Below, in pieces: positions 6,435 to 15,287 of a DNA stretch of 33,080 nucleotides. The DNA is from an uncultured Bacilli bacterium (GTDB taxonomy: Bacteria; Bacillota_I; Bacilli_A; RF39; UBA660): the NCBI GenBank assembly GCA_947632545.1, contig CANRPP010000013.1, positions 1-33,080 on the forward strand, given 5' to 3'. Both the position numbers and the translations under genes were made by a program. The first letter of the stretch is position 1. Every line of letters begins with the position of its first letter. The notes under the pieces are model-generated. The model did no database searches. It was given only the letters and a program-made list of their open reading frames with translations, and had not been told where the DNA came from.

Positions 6435-7193
6435 TTACACCTTCTTATATATATCTTTTATTAAATCTCTTATATCTTTATTATAATTTAGTTTTATACC
6501 TTTTTTTCTAACTAAATTAGTAAATAATATTGTTTTAGGTATATTTATAGAATTATTCATTAACTTTAAAGTATTCCCTTCAAATAATTTATTTGTATCC
6601 CCTTGTATTAATAATTTATTTTTAGAAAAACATATTAAATTTTTAGTATATCTATAAATAAATTCTGAATCATTAGAGCATATTATAATAATCTTATGGT
6701 AATTATCAATTAATCTATTAAATATATCTATTACTTTTTTTCTTGTTTTTATATCAAAAAAATTAAACAATTCATTACAAACTATAATATCAGGATTAGA
6801 TAATAGAGCAGTTGCTAGTAATACTAATTTTACCTCTGATGATGATAATTCATTTATTATTTTATTTTCATAATTATTAAGACCAACTATTTTTAAAGAA
6901 TCAATTATTTTTTTTCTATAATCTTTTACTGTTAGTGTTTTATTTAATATATACATTTTCATATAATTATAAATAGATAAGCTATAATAAATATTATCTA
7001 TATTAGTATCAACTATAGATATTTTTTTATATAAAGTTCTTTTTTCTTCTTTTGTTAATCTTTTATTATCTATATAAATATTATTATTATCAAAGTCTAT
7101 TTTTTTTAAATTATTAATAAAAAAGTCATATGTTCCAATTACACCATTAATTATATTATCCGTAACTATAGCGCTATTAATTTTTACTTCCAT
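6435..7193 (-). CDS. Degenerate ECF-transporter-type ABC ATPase, EcfA2 position
   Basis: 252 residues. By position and length this is the second ATPase of an energy-coupling-factor vitamin transporter, but key motifs have decayed. The Walker A region reads GVIGTYDFFINNL (17-29) with no GxGKS/T. The signature is LSSSE (116-120) in place of LSGGE. Walker B reads PDIIVCNELF, with the Asp replaced by Asn140 but the Glu kept. The H-loop segment is IIIICSND with no His. It overlaps the upstream ATPase by 10 bases, so the two are co-translated. It probably cannot bind ATP through its own P-loop. It could form the signature half of a single hybrid site, or be an eroding gene held in frame. Confidence 0.6.
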   Translation of the reverse strand: MEVKINSAIVTDNIINGVIGTYDFFINNLKKIDFDNNNIYIDNKRLTKEEKRTLYKKISIVDTNIDNIYYSLSIYNYMKMYILNKTLTVKDYRKKIIDSLKIVGLNNYENKIINELSSSEVKLVLLATALLSNPDIIVCNELFNFFDIKTRKKVIDIFNRLIDNYHKIIIICSNDSEFIYRYTKNLICFSKNKLLIQGDTNKLFEGNTLKLMNNSINIPKTILFTNLVRKKGIKLNYNKDIRDLIKDIYKKV

Positions 7194-7960
7194 AATTTTT
7201 CTACCATCCTATTCATATCAAGTTCTAAATCATCTAATAGGTTATAATACTTAAGTTTAATTGATAAGTCAATCATAAATGGTAAATCTAGACCTGCTTT
7301 ATTTAATAAGCTATCTTTAGTTAATGCATGTGGTATATCATCATCTAAAATAACTTCTCCTTTATTTAATATAATAAGTCTATCTGCTATAGTTGCTAAA
7401 TCTAAATTATTTGATGCATATATAATAGTTAAATTACTTATAGATTTTAATTTTAACAATATTTTTTTAGAATCTTCAAAAGAAACATCACTAAATATAT
7501 CATCTAAAAATAGTACTTTTGGTTTTGATAGTAATTCTATTGCTAATAATAATGTAAGTTTTTTTATATTAGATAATTCACATATATTACGATCTAAATC
7601 TAATTCAAATAGTTTAACCATTTCTTTTAATCTTTTATTTTTTTCTTTTTTATCTATTCCTAAATTATCTAATTTATGTAATAATTCATCTTTAACATTT
7701 CTAAATATAAAATTATTTATATTATTATATAAAACTTTTCCAATTTGTGTTGATAATTCATAAGAACTAAAATTATAAATATCTTTTTTTCCATAAAAAA
7801 CTGATTCTTTCACTTCAATTAAACCACTTAATATTTTAATAAGTGTACTTTTACCACATTTATTAGAACCTGACATATAGTTAATAGCATTTTCTTGGAA
7901 ATTAATATTTATATTTTTAATAATATTTTTATATGATAAATTTTTAACAATTAATTTCAT
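7184..7960 (-). CDS. ECF-transporter-type ABC ATPase, EcfA1 position, partly degenerate
   Basis: 258 residues. Walker A is intact (GSNKCGKST, 31-39) and Walker B is LFLDD with Asp154 where Glu is expected. The Q-loop, normally FQNPDNQ, reads LYNNINN. The signature is ELSNIKKL (128-135) and the H-loop is YASNNLD with no His. The remaining layout and length match EcfA1, which drives vitamin uptake together with EcfA2, EcfT and an S component in the membrane. GGGAGG precedes the ATG. The gene lies 33 bases after the SDR gene and overlaps the second ATPase. No EcfT is encoded here. Its role may be transport, regulation or none. Confidence 0.65.
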   Translation of the reverse strand: MKLIVKNLSYKNIIKNININFQENAINYMSGSNKCGKSTLIKILSGLIEVKESVFYGKKDIYNFSSYELSTQIGKVLYNNINNFIFRNVKDELLHKLDNLGIDKKEKNKRLKEMVKLFELDLDRNICELSNIKKLTLLLAIELLSKPKVLFLDDIFSDVSFEDSKKILLKLKSISNLTIIYASNNLDLATIADRLIILNKGEVILDDDIPHALTKDSLLNKAGLDLPFMIDLSIKLKYYNLLDDLELDMNRMVEKLWK

Positions 7961-7981
7961 ATAGTAAACCTCCCTGTTATT

Positions 7982-8006
7982 AAAAGCTAACCTTTAGTTA
8001 GCTTTT
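7982..8006 (-). terminator. Hairpin at the end of the SDR gene
   Basis: A perfect 10-bp stem, AAAAGCTAAC (7982-7991) with GTTAGCTTTT (7997-8006), overlaps the SDR stop codon. The minus-strand T-tract is short (TTTTAAT), so it may only attenuate transcription into the ATPase genes. Confidence 0.55.
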
Positions 8007-8752
8007 TTCTTTTGTATTCTATAAGCAATTCGAAGTAACATTTTATCTGATACAAATCTACTTACGAATTTAACAAGTTTCATTTGAACTCCAGGTATAA
8101 TTACTTTTTTATGTTTTTCTAACATCATATCAATTGCATATTTTGCTACATAACTAGGTTGTAATGAAGATGTTTTAAAACTAACACCTGCTACTTTATT
8201 AAAGTTAGTGTCAACTGGTCCTGGACATAATAGTGAACAAACTACATTGCTTTTTTTCTTTTTTAATTCATAATTAATTGCTTGAGTTAGTTTATATACA
8301 TAAGATTTAGTAGCGTAATATGTACTCATTAAAGGACCACCTGGCATAAAGGCTGCAGATGATGCTACATTTAAAATATAGCCTGAATCATTTTTTAACA
8401 TATTTTTTAAAGCATACTTTGTTAAAATATGAACTGCTTTTATATTAAGATTAATCATTTCTAAATCATTTGCTAAATCTGTATCCGAAAAATTACCATA
8501 ATTACCAAAACCAGCATTATTTATTAAAATATCAATTCCTTGATTTTTAATTAAAACACATAATTCTTTTACTTTTTGCTCATTACTAAGATCCATAACA
8601 ATTATAGTAGTTTTAGTAGGTAATTTTTGTTGTATAAATTCTAATCTTTCTCTATTTCTAGCTACTAAAATAAGTTCATATTTTTTAGAAGCTAAATATT
8701 TAGCTATCTCAAAACCTATACCACTAGATGCTCCAGTTATTAAAGCTTTCAT
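7994..8752 (-). CDS. Short-chain dehydrogenase/reductase (SDR, DltE/YohF-like)
   Basis: 252 residues. The classical SDR pattern is complete: the cofactor loop TGASSGIG at the N-terminus, the NNAGFG motif, a catalytic Ser in VASSAAF and the Tyr/Lys pair in YYATKSYV. The Arg in VARNRERL after the second beta strand suggests NADP(H). These enzymes oxidise or reduce alcohol/carbonyl groups on lipids, sugars or small metabolites; the substrate is not predictable. The second ATG was chosen because GGGTGA sits just before it; an upstream ATG would add only MGDN. A dedicated promoter lies about 50 bases upstream. It is the first gene of the unit leading into the ECF-like ATPases. Confidence 0.85.
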   Translation of the reverse strand: MKALITGASSGIGFEIAKYLASKKYELILVARNRERLEFIQQKLPTKTTIIVMDLSNEQKVKELCVLIKNQGIDILINNAGFGNYGNFSDTDLANDLEMINLNIKAVHILTKYALKNMLKNDSGYILNVASSAAFMPGGPLMSTYYATKSYVYKLTQAINYELKKKKSNVVCSLLCPGPVDTNFNKVAGVSFKTSSLQPSYVAKYAIDMMLEKHKKVIIPGVQMKLVKFVSRFVSDKMLLRIAYRIQKKKAN

Positions 8753-8803
8753 ATTATCACCCATAAATTTATTTTTTTATATAAACTGCAAATATTTATC
8801 TAT

Positions 8804-8812
8804 ATTATAGCA
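8804..8812 (-). promoter_or_regulatory. Extended -10 promoter of the SDR operon
   Basis: The minus strand reads TGCTATAAT, an extended -10 element. The -35 region (TTCTTT) is weak. The predicted start is about 45 bases before the SDR ATG. It lies in the 301-base gap that also holds the nuclease remnant and the rplQ terminator. Confidence 0.55.
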
Positions 8813-8920
8813 CATTTCTAATTAAAAAAGAACTTACAATAAATATTTATGAATAGACTAATTAAAATTTAAGGAGAAGTTAAAATGCTACACGCTTATT
8901 GAAATGTTGGAAGATTTTAA

Positions 8921-9037
8921 CTAGACTATCTAAAATTCCAGACAGTGTCTAGAAAATTGAATTGGTACATTAATGTGCAAAATTTTTATTCAAAAGGTGA
9001 TAATAAGCCTATTGTAATTATTCTTTGTAAAACAAAA
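8921..9037 (+). pseudogene. Remnant of a YhcG/DUF1016-family PDDEXK nuclease, C-terminal end
   Basis: On the plus strand an uninterrupted frame reads KLNWYINVQNFYS then GDNKPIVIILCKTKKD. This closely resembles the C-terminal KMNFYLNVLDD ... DNPSIGIILCKSKN block of YhcG-type nucleases. A stop codon (8918-8920) precedes it in frame and no upstream nuclease domain is visible. The frame runs out into antisense of rplQ. An SD-like AAGGAG at 8871-8876 precedes a five-codon ORF that might be the old start region. It is read as the residue of a deletion. The match is from memory of the family. Confidence 0.5.
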
Positions 9038-9055
9038 AAAGACAGAAATCTGTCT
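9034..9055 (-). terminator. Intrinsic terminator of the S10-spc-alpha transcript
   Basis: On the minus strand AGACAG-ATTT-CTGTCT is followed by a run of seven Ts. It overlaps the rplQ stop and closes the ~14-kb ribosomal unit. Confidence 0.85.
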
Positions 9056-9497
9056 ATTTTTCTTCTTTTGTTTCTTTCTTTTTTGATTTTGTATCTTTTT
9101 TTGCTTTTGTATCTTTTTTAGCTTTTGTAGAAACTTCTTTAGTATTTGCTTCTTCTTCAATTAATTTTAAAACAACAACTAAAGCTCCATCTCCACGTCT
9201 TTCATCTAGTTTAAAGATTCTAGTATACCCACCATTACGTGTAGCATAACGTGGTGCTAAAACATTAAATATTTTATCTACAACTTTCTTATCATTATGT
9301 AAGAATGCTAATGCTTTACGACGTGAAACTAAATCGCCTTTTTTACCATAAGTAATCATTTTATCTATGAATTTACGAACTTCTTTAGCTCTAGTTTCTG
9401 TTGTTTGTATACTTTCATTTTCAACTAATTGTTTAGTTAAAGTAGCAAGCATACTTCTTCTATGTTTATTATCGCGTCCTAATTTTCTATATGCCAT
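9054..9497 (-). CDS. rplQ: 50S ribosomal protein L17 with lysine-rich tail
   Basis: 147 residues against about 115-125 usual. The core ([53 protein letters not shown]) is standard L17, which lies near the peptide exit tunnel. A tail of about 35 residues follows, built from [16 protein letters not shown]-type repeats. It is strongly basic and low-complexity, and the DNA repeats too. It is the last gene of the superoperon, 20 bases after rpoA, with the terminator overlapping its stop. Confidence 0.96.
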   Translation of the reverse strand: MAYRKLGRDNKHRRSMLATLTKQLVENESIQTTETRAKEVRKFIDKMITYGKKGDLVSRRKALAFLHNDKKVVDKIFNVLAPRYATRNGGYTRIFKLDERRGDGALVVVLKLIEEEANTKEVSTKAKKDTKAKKDTKSKKKETKEEK

Positions 9498-9517
9498 AAT
9501 TTTCTCCTCCTTATAAA

Positions 9518-10468
9518 TTAATCATCATCACGTAAAACTAGACCCATTTCTCTAATTTTATCTAGTACTTCTTTTAGAGATTTTTTACCTAAATTACGGA
9601 TTTTCATCATATCATTTTCACTCTTGTTAACAAGATCTTGTAAAGTATGAATACCTGCTCTTTTTAAACAATTATAAGCTCTAACAGAGAAGTCTAAGTC
9701 TTCAATAGATGTTTCTAATGCTTTTACTGTAGGATCTTCTACTTTTTCAATCATCATACCAGTAACATCAGCTATAGATGATAAATCAGTTAATATTTCA
9801 AAATGTTCAATTAAAATTCTTGAAGCTAATGCAATTGCTTCTTCTGGTTTAATAGAACCATTTGTCCATACATCCATAATTAATTTATCATAACTTTCAT
9901 CTTGTCCAACACGAGCATTACCAACTTCATATGATACTCTTTCAATTGGAGAATATAATGAATCGATTGCAATAACTCCTGCTTTCTTTAAATCATATAA
10001 TCTTTTATTCTCTTCACTCTTAACATATCCACGGCCATTTGTAACAGTCATTTCCATACTTAAATGACCACCTTTAGCTAAAGTAGCAATAACCTTATCT
10101 GGATTAATTACTTCTATATCAGCATCATGATCTATATCTCCTGCTGTTACTTCTCCCTCTTTATTAACATCAAGTCTTACAACTTTTGCTTCACTTGAGT
10201 GATTTTTAAATACAACACCCTTTAAGTTTAAAATAATAGTTGTAACATCTTCATAAACTCCTTCAATTGTTTGGAATTCGTGTAAAACACCATCAATTTT
10301 AATACTACTTATAGCACTTCCTGGAAGTGATGATAACATAACACGTCTAAGTGCATTACCTAATGTAGTACCAAATCCTCTCTCTAATGGTTCAAGTTCA
10401 AATCTTCCATAGAAATTACTTTCTACAGAATCAGTAATTTTATATATTGGTTTTTCAAATTGTAACAT
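9518..10468 (-). CDS. rpoA: DNA-directed RNA polymerase alpha subunit
   Basis: 316 residues, full length. The N-terminal dimerisation/assembly domain shows [20 protein letters not shown]. The C-terminal domain shows [19 protein letters not shown] and [10 protein letters not shown], the helix-hairpin-helix part that contacts UP elements and activators. It sits between rpsK and rplQ as in all Bacillota. The SD GGGAGG lies before the ATG. Confidence 0.98.
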   Translation of the reverse strand: MLQFEKPIYKITDSVESNFYGRFELEPLERGFGTTLGNALRRVMLSSLPGSAISSIKIDGVLHEFQTIEGVYEDVTTIILNLKGVVFKNHSSEAKVVRLDVNKEGEVTAGDIDHDADIEVINPDKVIATLAKGGHLSMEMTVTNGRGYVKSEENKRLYDLKKAGVIAIDSLYSPIERVSYEVGNARVGQDESYDKLIMDVWTNGSIKPEEAIALASRILIEHFEILTDLSSIADVTGMMIEKVEDPTVKALETSIEDLDFSVRAYNCLKRAGIHTLQDLVNKSENDMMKIRNLGKKSLKEVLDKIREMGLVLRDDD

Positions 10469-10492
10469 GAAACTAACCTCCCTTTATTTAAA

Positions 10493-10876
10493 TTAACCAC
10501 GTGGTCTTTTTGGTGGACGACATCCATTATGTGGTATTGGTGTAACATCATAAATTGCTGTTACTTCTAGACCTGCTGTTGAAAGTGAACGAATTGCTGT
10601 TTCACGACCAGGTCCTAATCCTTTTACATATACTTCTACTTTACGCATACCCATATCATATGCAGCTTTTCCTGCAGCTTCAGCAGCTAATCCAGCAGCA
10701 TATGGAGTTGATTTTTTACTTCCCTTAAATCCAATTGCACCTGGAGCCGACCAACTTATTGTATTTCCTTCTTTATCTGTAATTGTTGTAATTGTATTGT
10801 TAAAAGTTGACTTAATATGTGCTATACCTTCAGGAACATTCTTTTTAACTTTTTTCTTTCTAGACTTATAAGCCAT
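10493..10876 (-). CDS. rpsK: 30S ribosomal protein S11
   Basis: 127 residues. [28 protein letters not shown] and the C-terminal [14 protein letters not shown] are invariant S11 signatures. S11 forms part of the 30S platform near the mRNA exit. It belongs to the alpha block rpsM-rpsK-rpoA-rplQ and is preceded by AAAGGAGG. Confidence 0.98.
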   Translation of the reverse strand: MAYKSRKKKVKKNVPEGIAHIKSTFNNTITTITDKEGNTISWSAPGAIGFKGSKKSTPYAAGLAAEAAGKAAYDMGMRKVEVYVKGLGPGRETAIRSLSTAGLEVTAIYDVTPIPHNGCRPPKRPRG

Positions 10877-10911
10877 AAGTTTAACCTCCTTTTTTATATT
10901 AATTACTCAAA

Positions 10912-11280
10912 TTATACTTTCTTCTTATTAGCAACTGTCTTACCTTTACCCTTACGAGTACGAGCATTACGGTTTGTTCTTTGACCTCTTACAGGTAACT
11001 TTTTCTTATGACGACTTCCTTGATATGAATTAATTTCCATTTTAGTTTTAATATTCATATTAACTTCACGACGTAAATCACCTTCAGTTAAATATTTATT
11101 AATTTCATCACGAAGTTTAATTAATTCATCTTGTGATAACTCACCTGCTTTTTTAGTTGGTTCTACTCCTGCATCTTTACAAATTGTTTTAGCAAGATTT
11201 CTACCAATTCCATAGATATAAGTTAATGAAATAACTATATGCTTATCATTTGGAATATCTACACCTTTAATACGTGCCAT
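10912..11280 (-). CDS. rpsM: 30S ribosomal protein S13
   Basis: 122 residues. [27 protein letters not shown] and the basic C-terminus [18 protein letters not shown] identify S13, which sits in the 30S head and bridges to the 50S. AGGAGG precedes the ATG. It follows rpmJ by 17 bases. Confidence 0.98.
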   Translation of the reverse strand: MARIKGVDIPNDKHIVISLTYIYGIGRNLAKTICKDAGVEPTKKAGELSQDELIKLRDEINKYLTEGDLRREVNMNIKTKMEINSYQGSRHKKKLPVRGQRTNRNARTRKGKGKTVANKKKV

Positions 11281-11297
11281 CTAATACACCTCCTATA

Positions 11298-11411
11298 TTA
11301 ACCTTGTCTTTGTTTGTGTTTTGGATTTTCACAAATAATTCTTACTTTACCTTTACGTTTAATAACCTTACATTTTTCACAAATTGGTTTTACAGATGAA
11401 CTTACTTTCAT
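11298..11411 (-). CDS. rpmJ: 50S ribosomal protein L36, zinc form
   Basis: A 37-residue protein: [19 protein letters not shown], then [18 protein letters not shown]. Cys11, Cys14, Cys27 and His32 form the C-x2-C-x12-C-x4-H zinc site of the zinc-binding (C+) L36 type. The ATG has GGAGGG at SD distance. It fills the gap between infA and rpsM exactly where rpmJ belongs. Confidence 0.96.
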   Translation of the reverse strand: MKVSSSVKPICEKCKVIKRKGKVRIICENPKHKQRQG

Positions 11412-11424
11412 TTTATCCCTCCTA

Positions 11425-11640
11425 TTATTTACGATAGGTAATACGCCCACGTGTTAAATCATATGGCGATAATTCTACCATTACAGTATCCCCTGCTAAG
11501 ATGCGAATATAGTGCATTCGTATTTTACCAGAAACGTGGGCTTCTATAATGTGTCCGTTTTCTAACTCAACTTTGAATTTACCACCAGGTATTATCTCAA
11601 GGACTTTACCTTCTACTTCAATTGTATCTTCTTTAGCCAT
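11425..11640 (-). CDS. infA: Translation initiation factor IF-1
   Basis: 71 residues, one S1/OB fold: [46 protein letters not shown] and [23 protein letters not shown]-1 binds the 30S A site during initiation. The start overlaps the 3' end of map by 8 bases, indicating coupling. Confidence 0.98.
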   Translation of the reverse strand: MAKEDTIEVEGKVLEIIPGGKFKVELENGHIIEAHVSGKIRMHYIRILAGDTVMVELSPYDLTRGRITYRK

Positions 11641-12391
11641 CTTTCCACTCTCCTGTCAAGATTTCATATCCATCCGCAGTTACTACCACTGTATGTTCAA
11701 AGTGGGCTGCTGGATGACCATCTACTGTTACTACTGTCCAATCATCATCTAATATTTCAACTCTTGGACTTTTTGCAGTTAGCATTGGTTCTACAGCAAT
11801 TACCATACCTTCCCTTAATTTCACTCCAGTATTTGGAATACCATAATTAGGAACGTCTGGATCTTCATGTAAATTAGTACCAATACCATGTCCACACAAT
11901 TCTTTAACAACTCCTAGCCCATGAGCTTCAGCAAATGTTTGAATTGCATGTCCTATATCACCAATTCTACCACCTGGTCTAACTTGCTTTAAACCTACAA
12001 ATAAAGCTTCTTCTGTATATTTCATAAGATGTTTCTTTTCTTCATCAATTTCACCTATTTGATAACTCCAAGCAGAATCACCATGGTAACCTTTATAACA
12101 AGCACAAATATCTAAAGTTACAATATCACCATTTTTCAATTTTCTCTTACCTGCAATTCCATGAACTACTTCATCATTTACTGATATACATATTGCAGCA
12201 GGAAAACCTTCATAGTTTTTACATGATGGTGTAGCATCTAAACTTCTTATATATTTATCTGCCAAATCATCAATTTCTTGTGTTGTTATACCTTCCTTTA
12301 AATAAGGCTTTAAATATTGGTGAGTTTTATAAACAATATTACCAGCTGTATGCATAAGTTCTATTTCTCTCTTACTTTTTAGAGTAATCAT
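11633..12391 (-). CDS. map: Methionine aminopeptidase, type I
   Basis: 252 residues. The five metal ligands are visible: Asp in [18 protein letters not shown] (two Asp), His in [13 protein letters not shown], Glu in VIAVEPML and Glu in HFEHTVVV. It removes the initiator Met from nascent proteins. There is no N-terminal zinc-finger extension, as expected for bacterial MetAP. The start overlaps the adk stop (TAATG) and the end overlaps infA, so adk-map-infA are coupled. Confidence 0.97.
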   Translation of the reverse strand: MITLKSKREIELMHTAGNIVYKTHQYLKPYLKEGITTQEIDDLADKYIRSLDATPSCKNYEGFPAAICISVNDEVVHGIAGKRKLKNGDIVTLDICACYKGYHGDSAWSYQIGEIDEEKKHLMKYTEEALFVGLKQVRPGGRIGDIGHAIQTFAEAHGLGVVKELCGHGIGTNLHEDPDVPNYGIPNTGVKLREGMVIAVEPMLTAKSPRVEILDDDWTVVTVDGHPAAHFEHTVVVTADGYEILTGEWKDG

Positions 12392-13053
12392 TACCTATCA
12401 CCTTCACTAATAATATTATCTATTTGTCTAAATACTTCTTCGATAGATTTATTTCCATCAATTCTATATAATATTTTTTGATCTTCATAGTATTTAATAA
12501 TAGGTTCAGTCTTTGATGTATATAATTCATATCTATTATTAAATGCTAAAATATTATCATCATTTCTTTGATAAAGATTGCCTCCACATACATCACAAAT
12601 AGATTCAATCTGTGGTTTACTTTCTTCACTATTAATATTATAAATAGCTTTACAATTTTCACAAATTCTTCTACCTGTAACTCTTTTTTCTAAAACATCT
12701 TTATCTATTTCAATTAAGAATACTTTATCAATTGAGTAATTAAGTCTTTGTAAAATCTTATCATACTCTATAGCTTGCTCTAGACTTCTTGGAAAACCAT
12801 CTATTACATAACCATTTTTACAGTCAGATTTTTTAAGTCTATCCTCAATTAATTGATAAGTTATCTCATCTTTTACTAAACCACCACTAGATAATGTTTC
12901 TAAAACATAACTACCAAGTTCACTATCTTCCATAGATATATCACGTAATATATCTCCAGTAGATATATGAGGTATATTATATTTAGAAGCAACTAAATCC
13001 GATTGAGTACCTTTACCTGCAGCCGGTGGTGCAATAAACATTATATTTATCAT
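12391..13053 (-). CDS. adk: Adenylate kinase, zinc-LID type
   Basis: 220 residues. It balances ATP + AMP and 2 ADP. The LID carries two Cys pairs, CENCKAIYN and CDVCGG, the structural zinc site typical of Gram-positive enzymes. GFPRSLEQA and the TGRRIC region are standard. The P-loop reads APPAAGKGTQ rather than the usual GPPGAGKGTQ: two glycines are alanine, including the first P-loop Gly, while the GKGT core is kept. This is a notable substitution but other motifs suggest an active enzyme. It overlaps secY by 4 bases (ATGA) and map by 1. Confidence 0.96.
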   Translation of the reverse strand: MINIMFIAPPAAGKGTQSDLVASKYNIPHISTGDILRDISMEDSELGSYVLETLSSGGLVKDEITYQLIEDRLKKSDCKNGYVIDGFPRSLEQAIEYDKILQRLNYSIDKVFLIEIDKDVLEKRVTGRRICENCKAIYNINSEESKPQIESICDVCGGNLYQRNDDNILAFNNRYELYTSKTEPIIKYYEDQKILYRIDGNKSIEEVFRQIDNIISEGDR

Positions 13054-14321
13054 TTTCTTCTATAGCCCCTCTTATAATTCCTTGCTAGTAAACTACCTTC
13101 TAACTGTTTATATGTTTCAAGTGCAACACCTACAACAATTAGTAATCCTGTTCCACCTATTGAAACAGTTGTTGGTAAACTAGTAAAATTTGAAAATAAG
13201 ATAGGTATACCAGCGATTACTACTAAAAATGCTGCTCCTAAAATTGTAAGTCTTGAAAGAACTTTACTTAAATGCTTTTTAGTTTCCTCTCCTGGCCTAA
13301 CTCCTGGAATATAACCACCATTATCTTGTAAATTCTTTGCAAATTCTTCTGGTTTTAATTGAATAAATGTATAAAAATATGCAAAGAAGAATATAAGTAA
13401 AACATATATCATAAATCCAACTGGAGTTGTATAAGATAAATATTTTGAAACTATTACTGAAAATTTTTCATTATTTATAACTCTTGCAATAACGCCTGGT
13501 ACTGAAATTAAACTAGATGCAAAGATTACTGGGATTACTCCTGCAGAGTTAATCTTTATTGGCATAAATGATTGACCTGCTTTACCATATGCTGTTGTTG
13601 ATTTATTAGCATATTGAATAGGAATTCTTCTTTCAGATTCTTGTACAAAAATCATACCAATAACAATAGCAAAATATACTATAACAAACAATGCAAATTT
13701 TGCAATACCAAGTGCTGTAACTTGAACTGTATCAAAGGTTACTAAACTTTGAAAAGCAGTTATAAACATTTGTGGAAGTGTTGCAATAATACCAGCCATA
13801 ATTATTAAACTGACACCATTTCCAATACCTTTTTGTGTTATTTGATCTCCTAACCATAATAAGAATGCTGTACCTGCAGTTAATACTGTAGAAATATATA
13901 AATATTCTAAAGGTTCACCACTTTTACCAATAAAAGCAAATGCAAATGCATATCCTTCAATAAAGGCAAATGCGATACCAACAAATCTTGTTATTTGGTT
14001 AATCTTTTGACGACCTGTAGGTCCTTGTTTACTTAATTCTGTAAAATATGGAATTATATCCATTTGTAATAATTGCATAACTATTGATGCCGTAATATAA
14101 GGCATAACTCCTAGAGCAAATATTGAGAAGTTTTTCATAGCTCCTCCACCCATAGTATTTAATAGTTCCAAAAATCCAAGATTTGAGCCTAAATCATCAG
14201 TTCCAGGAACTCTAATTGAAATACCTAGGATAAATATTAATAACGCTACTAGTGTAAAATAAATTCTATGTCTTAAGTCTTTATTAGTTGAAGTAAACAA
14301 TTGCTTCATGACTTTAAACAT
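13050..14321 (-). CDS. secY: Protein translocase subunit SecY
   Basis: 423 residues with ten hydrophobic segments. It forms the Sec channel in the cytoplasmic membrane. The early FALGVMPYITASIVMQLLQM, the cytoplasmic loop SERRIPIQYANK and the C-terminal TYKQLEGSLLARNYK are diagnostic. The stop codon is TGA, showing that TGA is read as stop. It overlaps adk by 4 bases and begins one base after rplO ends. Confidence 0.97.
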   Translation of the reverse strand: MFKVMKQLFTSTNKDLRHRIYFTLVALLIFILGISIRVPGTDDLGSNLGFLELLNTMGGGAMKNFSIFALGVMPYITASIVMQLLQMDIIPYFTELSKQGPTGRQKINQITRFVGIAFAFIEGYAFAFAFIGKSGEPLEYLYISTVLTAGTAFLLWLGDQITQKGIGNGVSLIIMAGIIATLPQMFITAFQSLVTFDTVQVTALGIAKFALFVIVYFAIVIGMIFVQESERRIPIQYANKSTTAYGKAGQSFMPIKINSAGVIPVIFASSLISVPGVIARVINNEKFSVIVSKYLSYTTPVGFMIYVLLIFFFAYFYTFIQLKPEEFAKNLQDNGGYIPGVRPGEETKKHLSKVLSRLTILGAAFLVVIAGIPILFSNFTSLPTTVSIGGTGLLIVVGVALETYKQLEGSLLARNYKRGYRRK

Positions 14322-14322
14322 A

Positions 14323-14766
14323 CTAAATCACCTCAGCTTTACTTCCTGACTCTTTAATCTTTTCTAAAGCACTCTTAGTAAATTTATGAGCTTGAATAGT
14401 TAATTTCTTTTCTAATTTACCATTACCAAGTACTTTAATACCATCTAATTGTTTTTTAATTACTCCTTTATCCTTTAATAATGTTGGATTAACTACTGTT
14501 CCATTATCAAATCTATTTAAATCTGATACATTAATTACAGCATATCTTGTTTTAAATAAATGATTTGAAAATCCTCTTTTTGGAAGTCTTCTATATAGTG
14601 GTAATTGTCCACCTTCAAATACTGGACTTATACTTACTCCACTACGTGCCTTTTGTCCCTTTTGACCTTTTCCAGAAGTCTTTCCAAGGCCACTACCACG
14701 TCCACATCCTAGACGTTTTTTTCTGTGTGTAGCACCAATATTTTTTTGTAATTCATGTAACTTCAT
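14323..14766 (-). CDS. rplO: 50S ribosomal protein L15
   Basis: 147 residues. [40 protein letters not shown] and FEGGQLPLYRRLPKRGFSN identify L15, a late-assembly protein of the 50S core. The ATG overlaps the rpsE stop (TAATG), leaving no room for rpmD, which normally sits between them. Confidence 0.98.
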   Translation of the reverse strand: MKLHELQKNIGATHRKKRLGCGRGSGLGKTSGKGQKGQKARSGVSISPVFEGGQLPLYRRLPKRGFSNHLFKTRYAVINVSDLNRFDNGTVVNPTLLKDKGVIKKQLDGIKVLGNGKLEKKLTIQAHKFTKSALEKIKESGSKAEVI

Positions 14767-15275
14767 TATCCTAATATCTCCTCTACTGTTTTTCCACGTA
14801 ATGCAGCAACCTCTTCAGGTGTCTTAATAGACTTAAGTGCATTTAACGCAGCTCTTGCCATATTTAATTTTGTTCTTGCTCCAAGGGACTTTGAAACAAT
14901 ATCACGAACTCCAGCTAATTCAAGAACAGCACGAACAGATCCTCCAGCAATAACTCCTGTACCAGCTGCAGCAGGTTTAATTATAACTCTAGCAGCTCCA
15001 GCTGTTCCAATAGCTTCATGAGCAACTGTTCTTCCATCAATTAAAGGTATTCTAACTAAATTCTTATTAGCATCTTGAATAGCTTTCTTTATTGCATCAG
15101 GTACTTCATTAGCTTTACCGATACCTAATCCAACACGACCTTTTCTATCACCGACAACGACCATAGCTGAGAATCTTCTTTGACGTCCACCTTTAGTAAC
15201 TTTAACAACGCTTTTAATATCAATTACTAATTCTTCTAAAGTCTTGTCTTTACCTTCTTGTGCTCTTTTTTGCAT
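14766..15275 (-). CDS. rpsE: 30S ribosomal protein S5
   Basis: 169 residues. [36 protein letters not shown] and the [18 protein letters not shown] segment identify S5, which lies near the mRNA entry site and affects fidelity. It is directly coupled to rplO. L30 (rpmD) is missing downstream. Confidence 0.98.
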   Translation of the reverse strand: MQKRAQEGKDKTLEELVIDIKSVVKVTKGGRQRRFSAMVVVGDRKGRVGLGIGKANEVPDAIKKAIQDANKNLVRIPLIDGRTVAHEAIGTAGAARVIIKPAAAGTGVIAGGSVRAVLELAGVRDIVSKSLGARTKLNMARAALNALKSIKTPEEVAALRGKTVEEILG

Positions 15276-15287
15276 AATACCCTCCTA

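Noticed and set aside
8881-8897. Short ORF MLHAY behind an SD as an attenuator leader peptide
   Set aside because: It lies upstream of a decayed nuclease remnant and no resistance or biosynthesis gene follows; it is more likely part of the remnant.
13050-13052. Possible Mycoplasma-type code with TGA read as Trp
   Set aside because: secY ends at TGA at the expected C-terminus and overlaps the adk start; Trp is encoded by TGG throughout.
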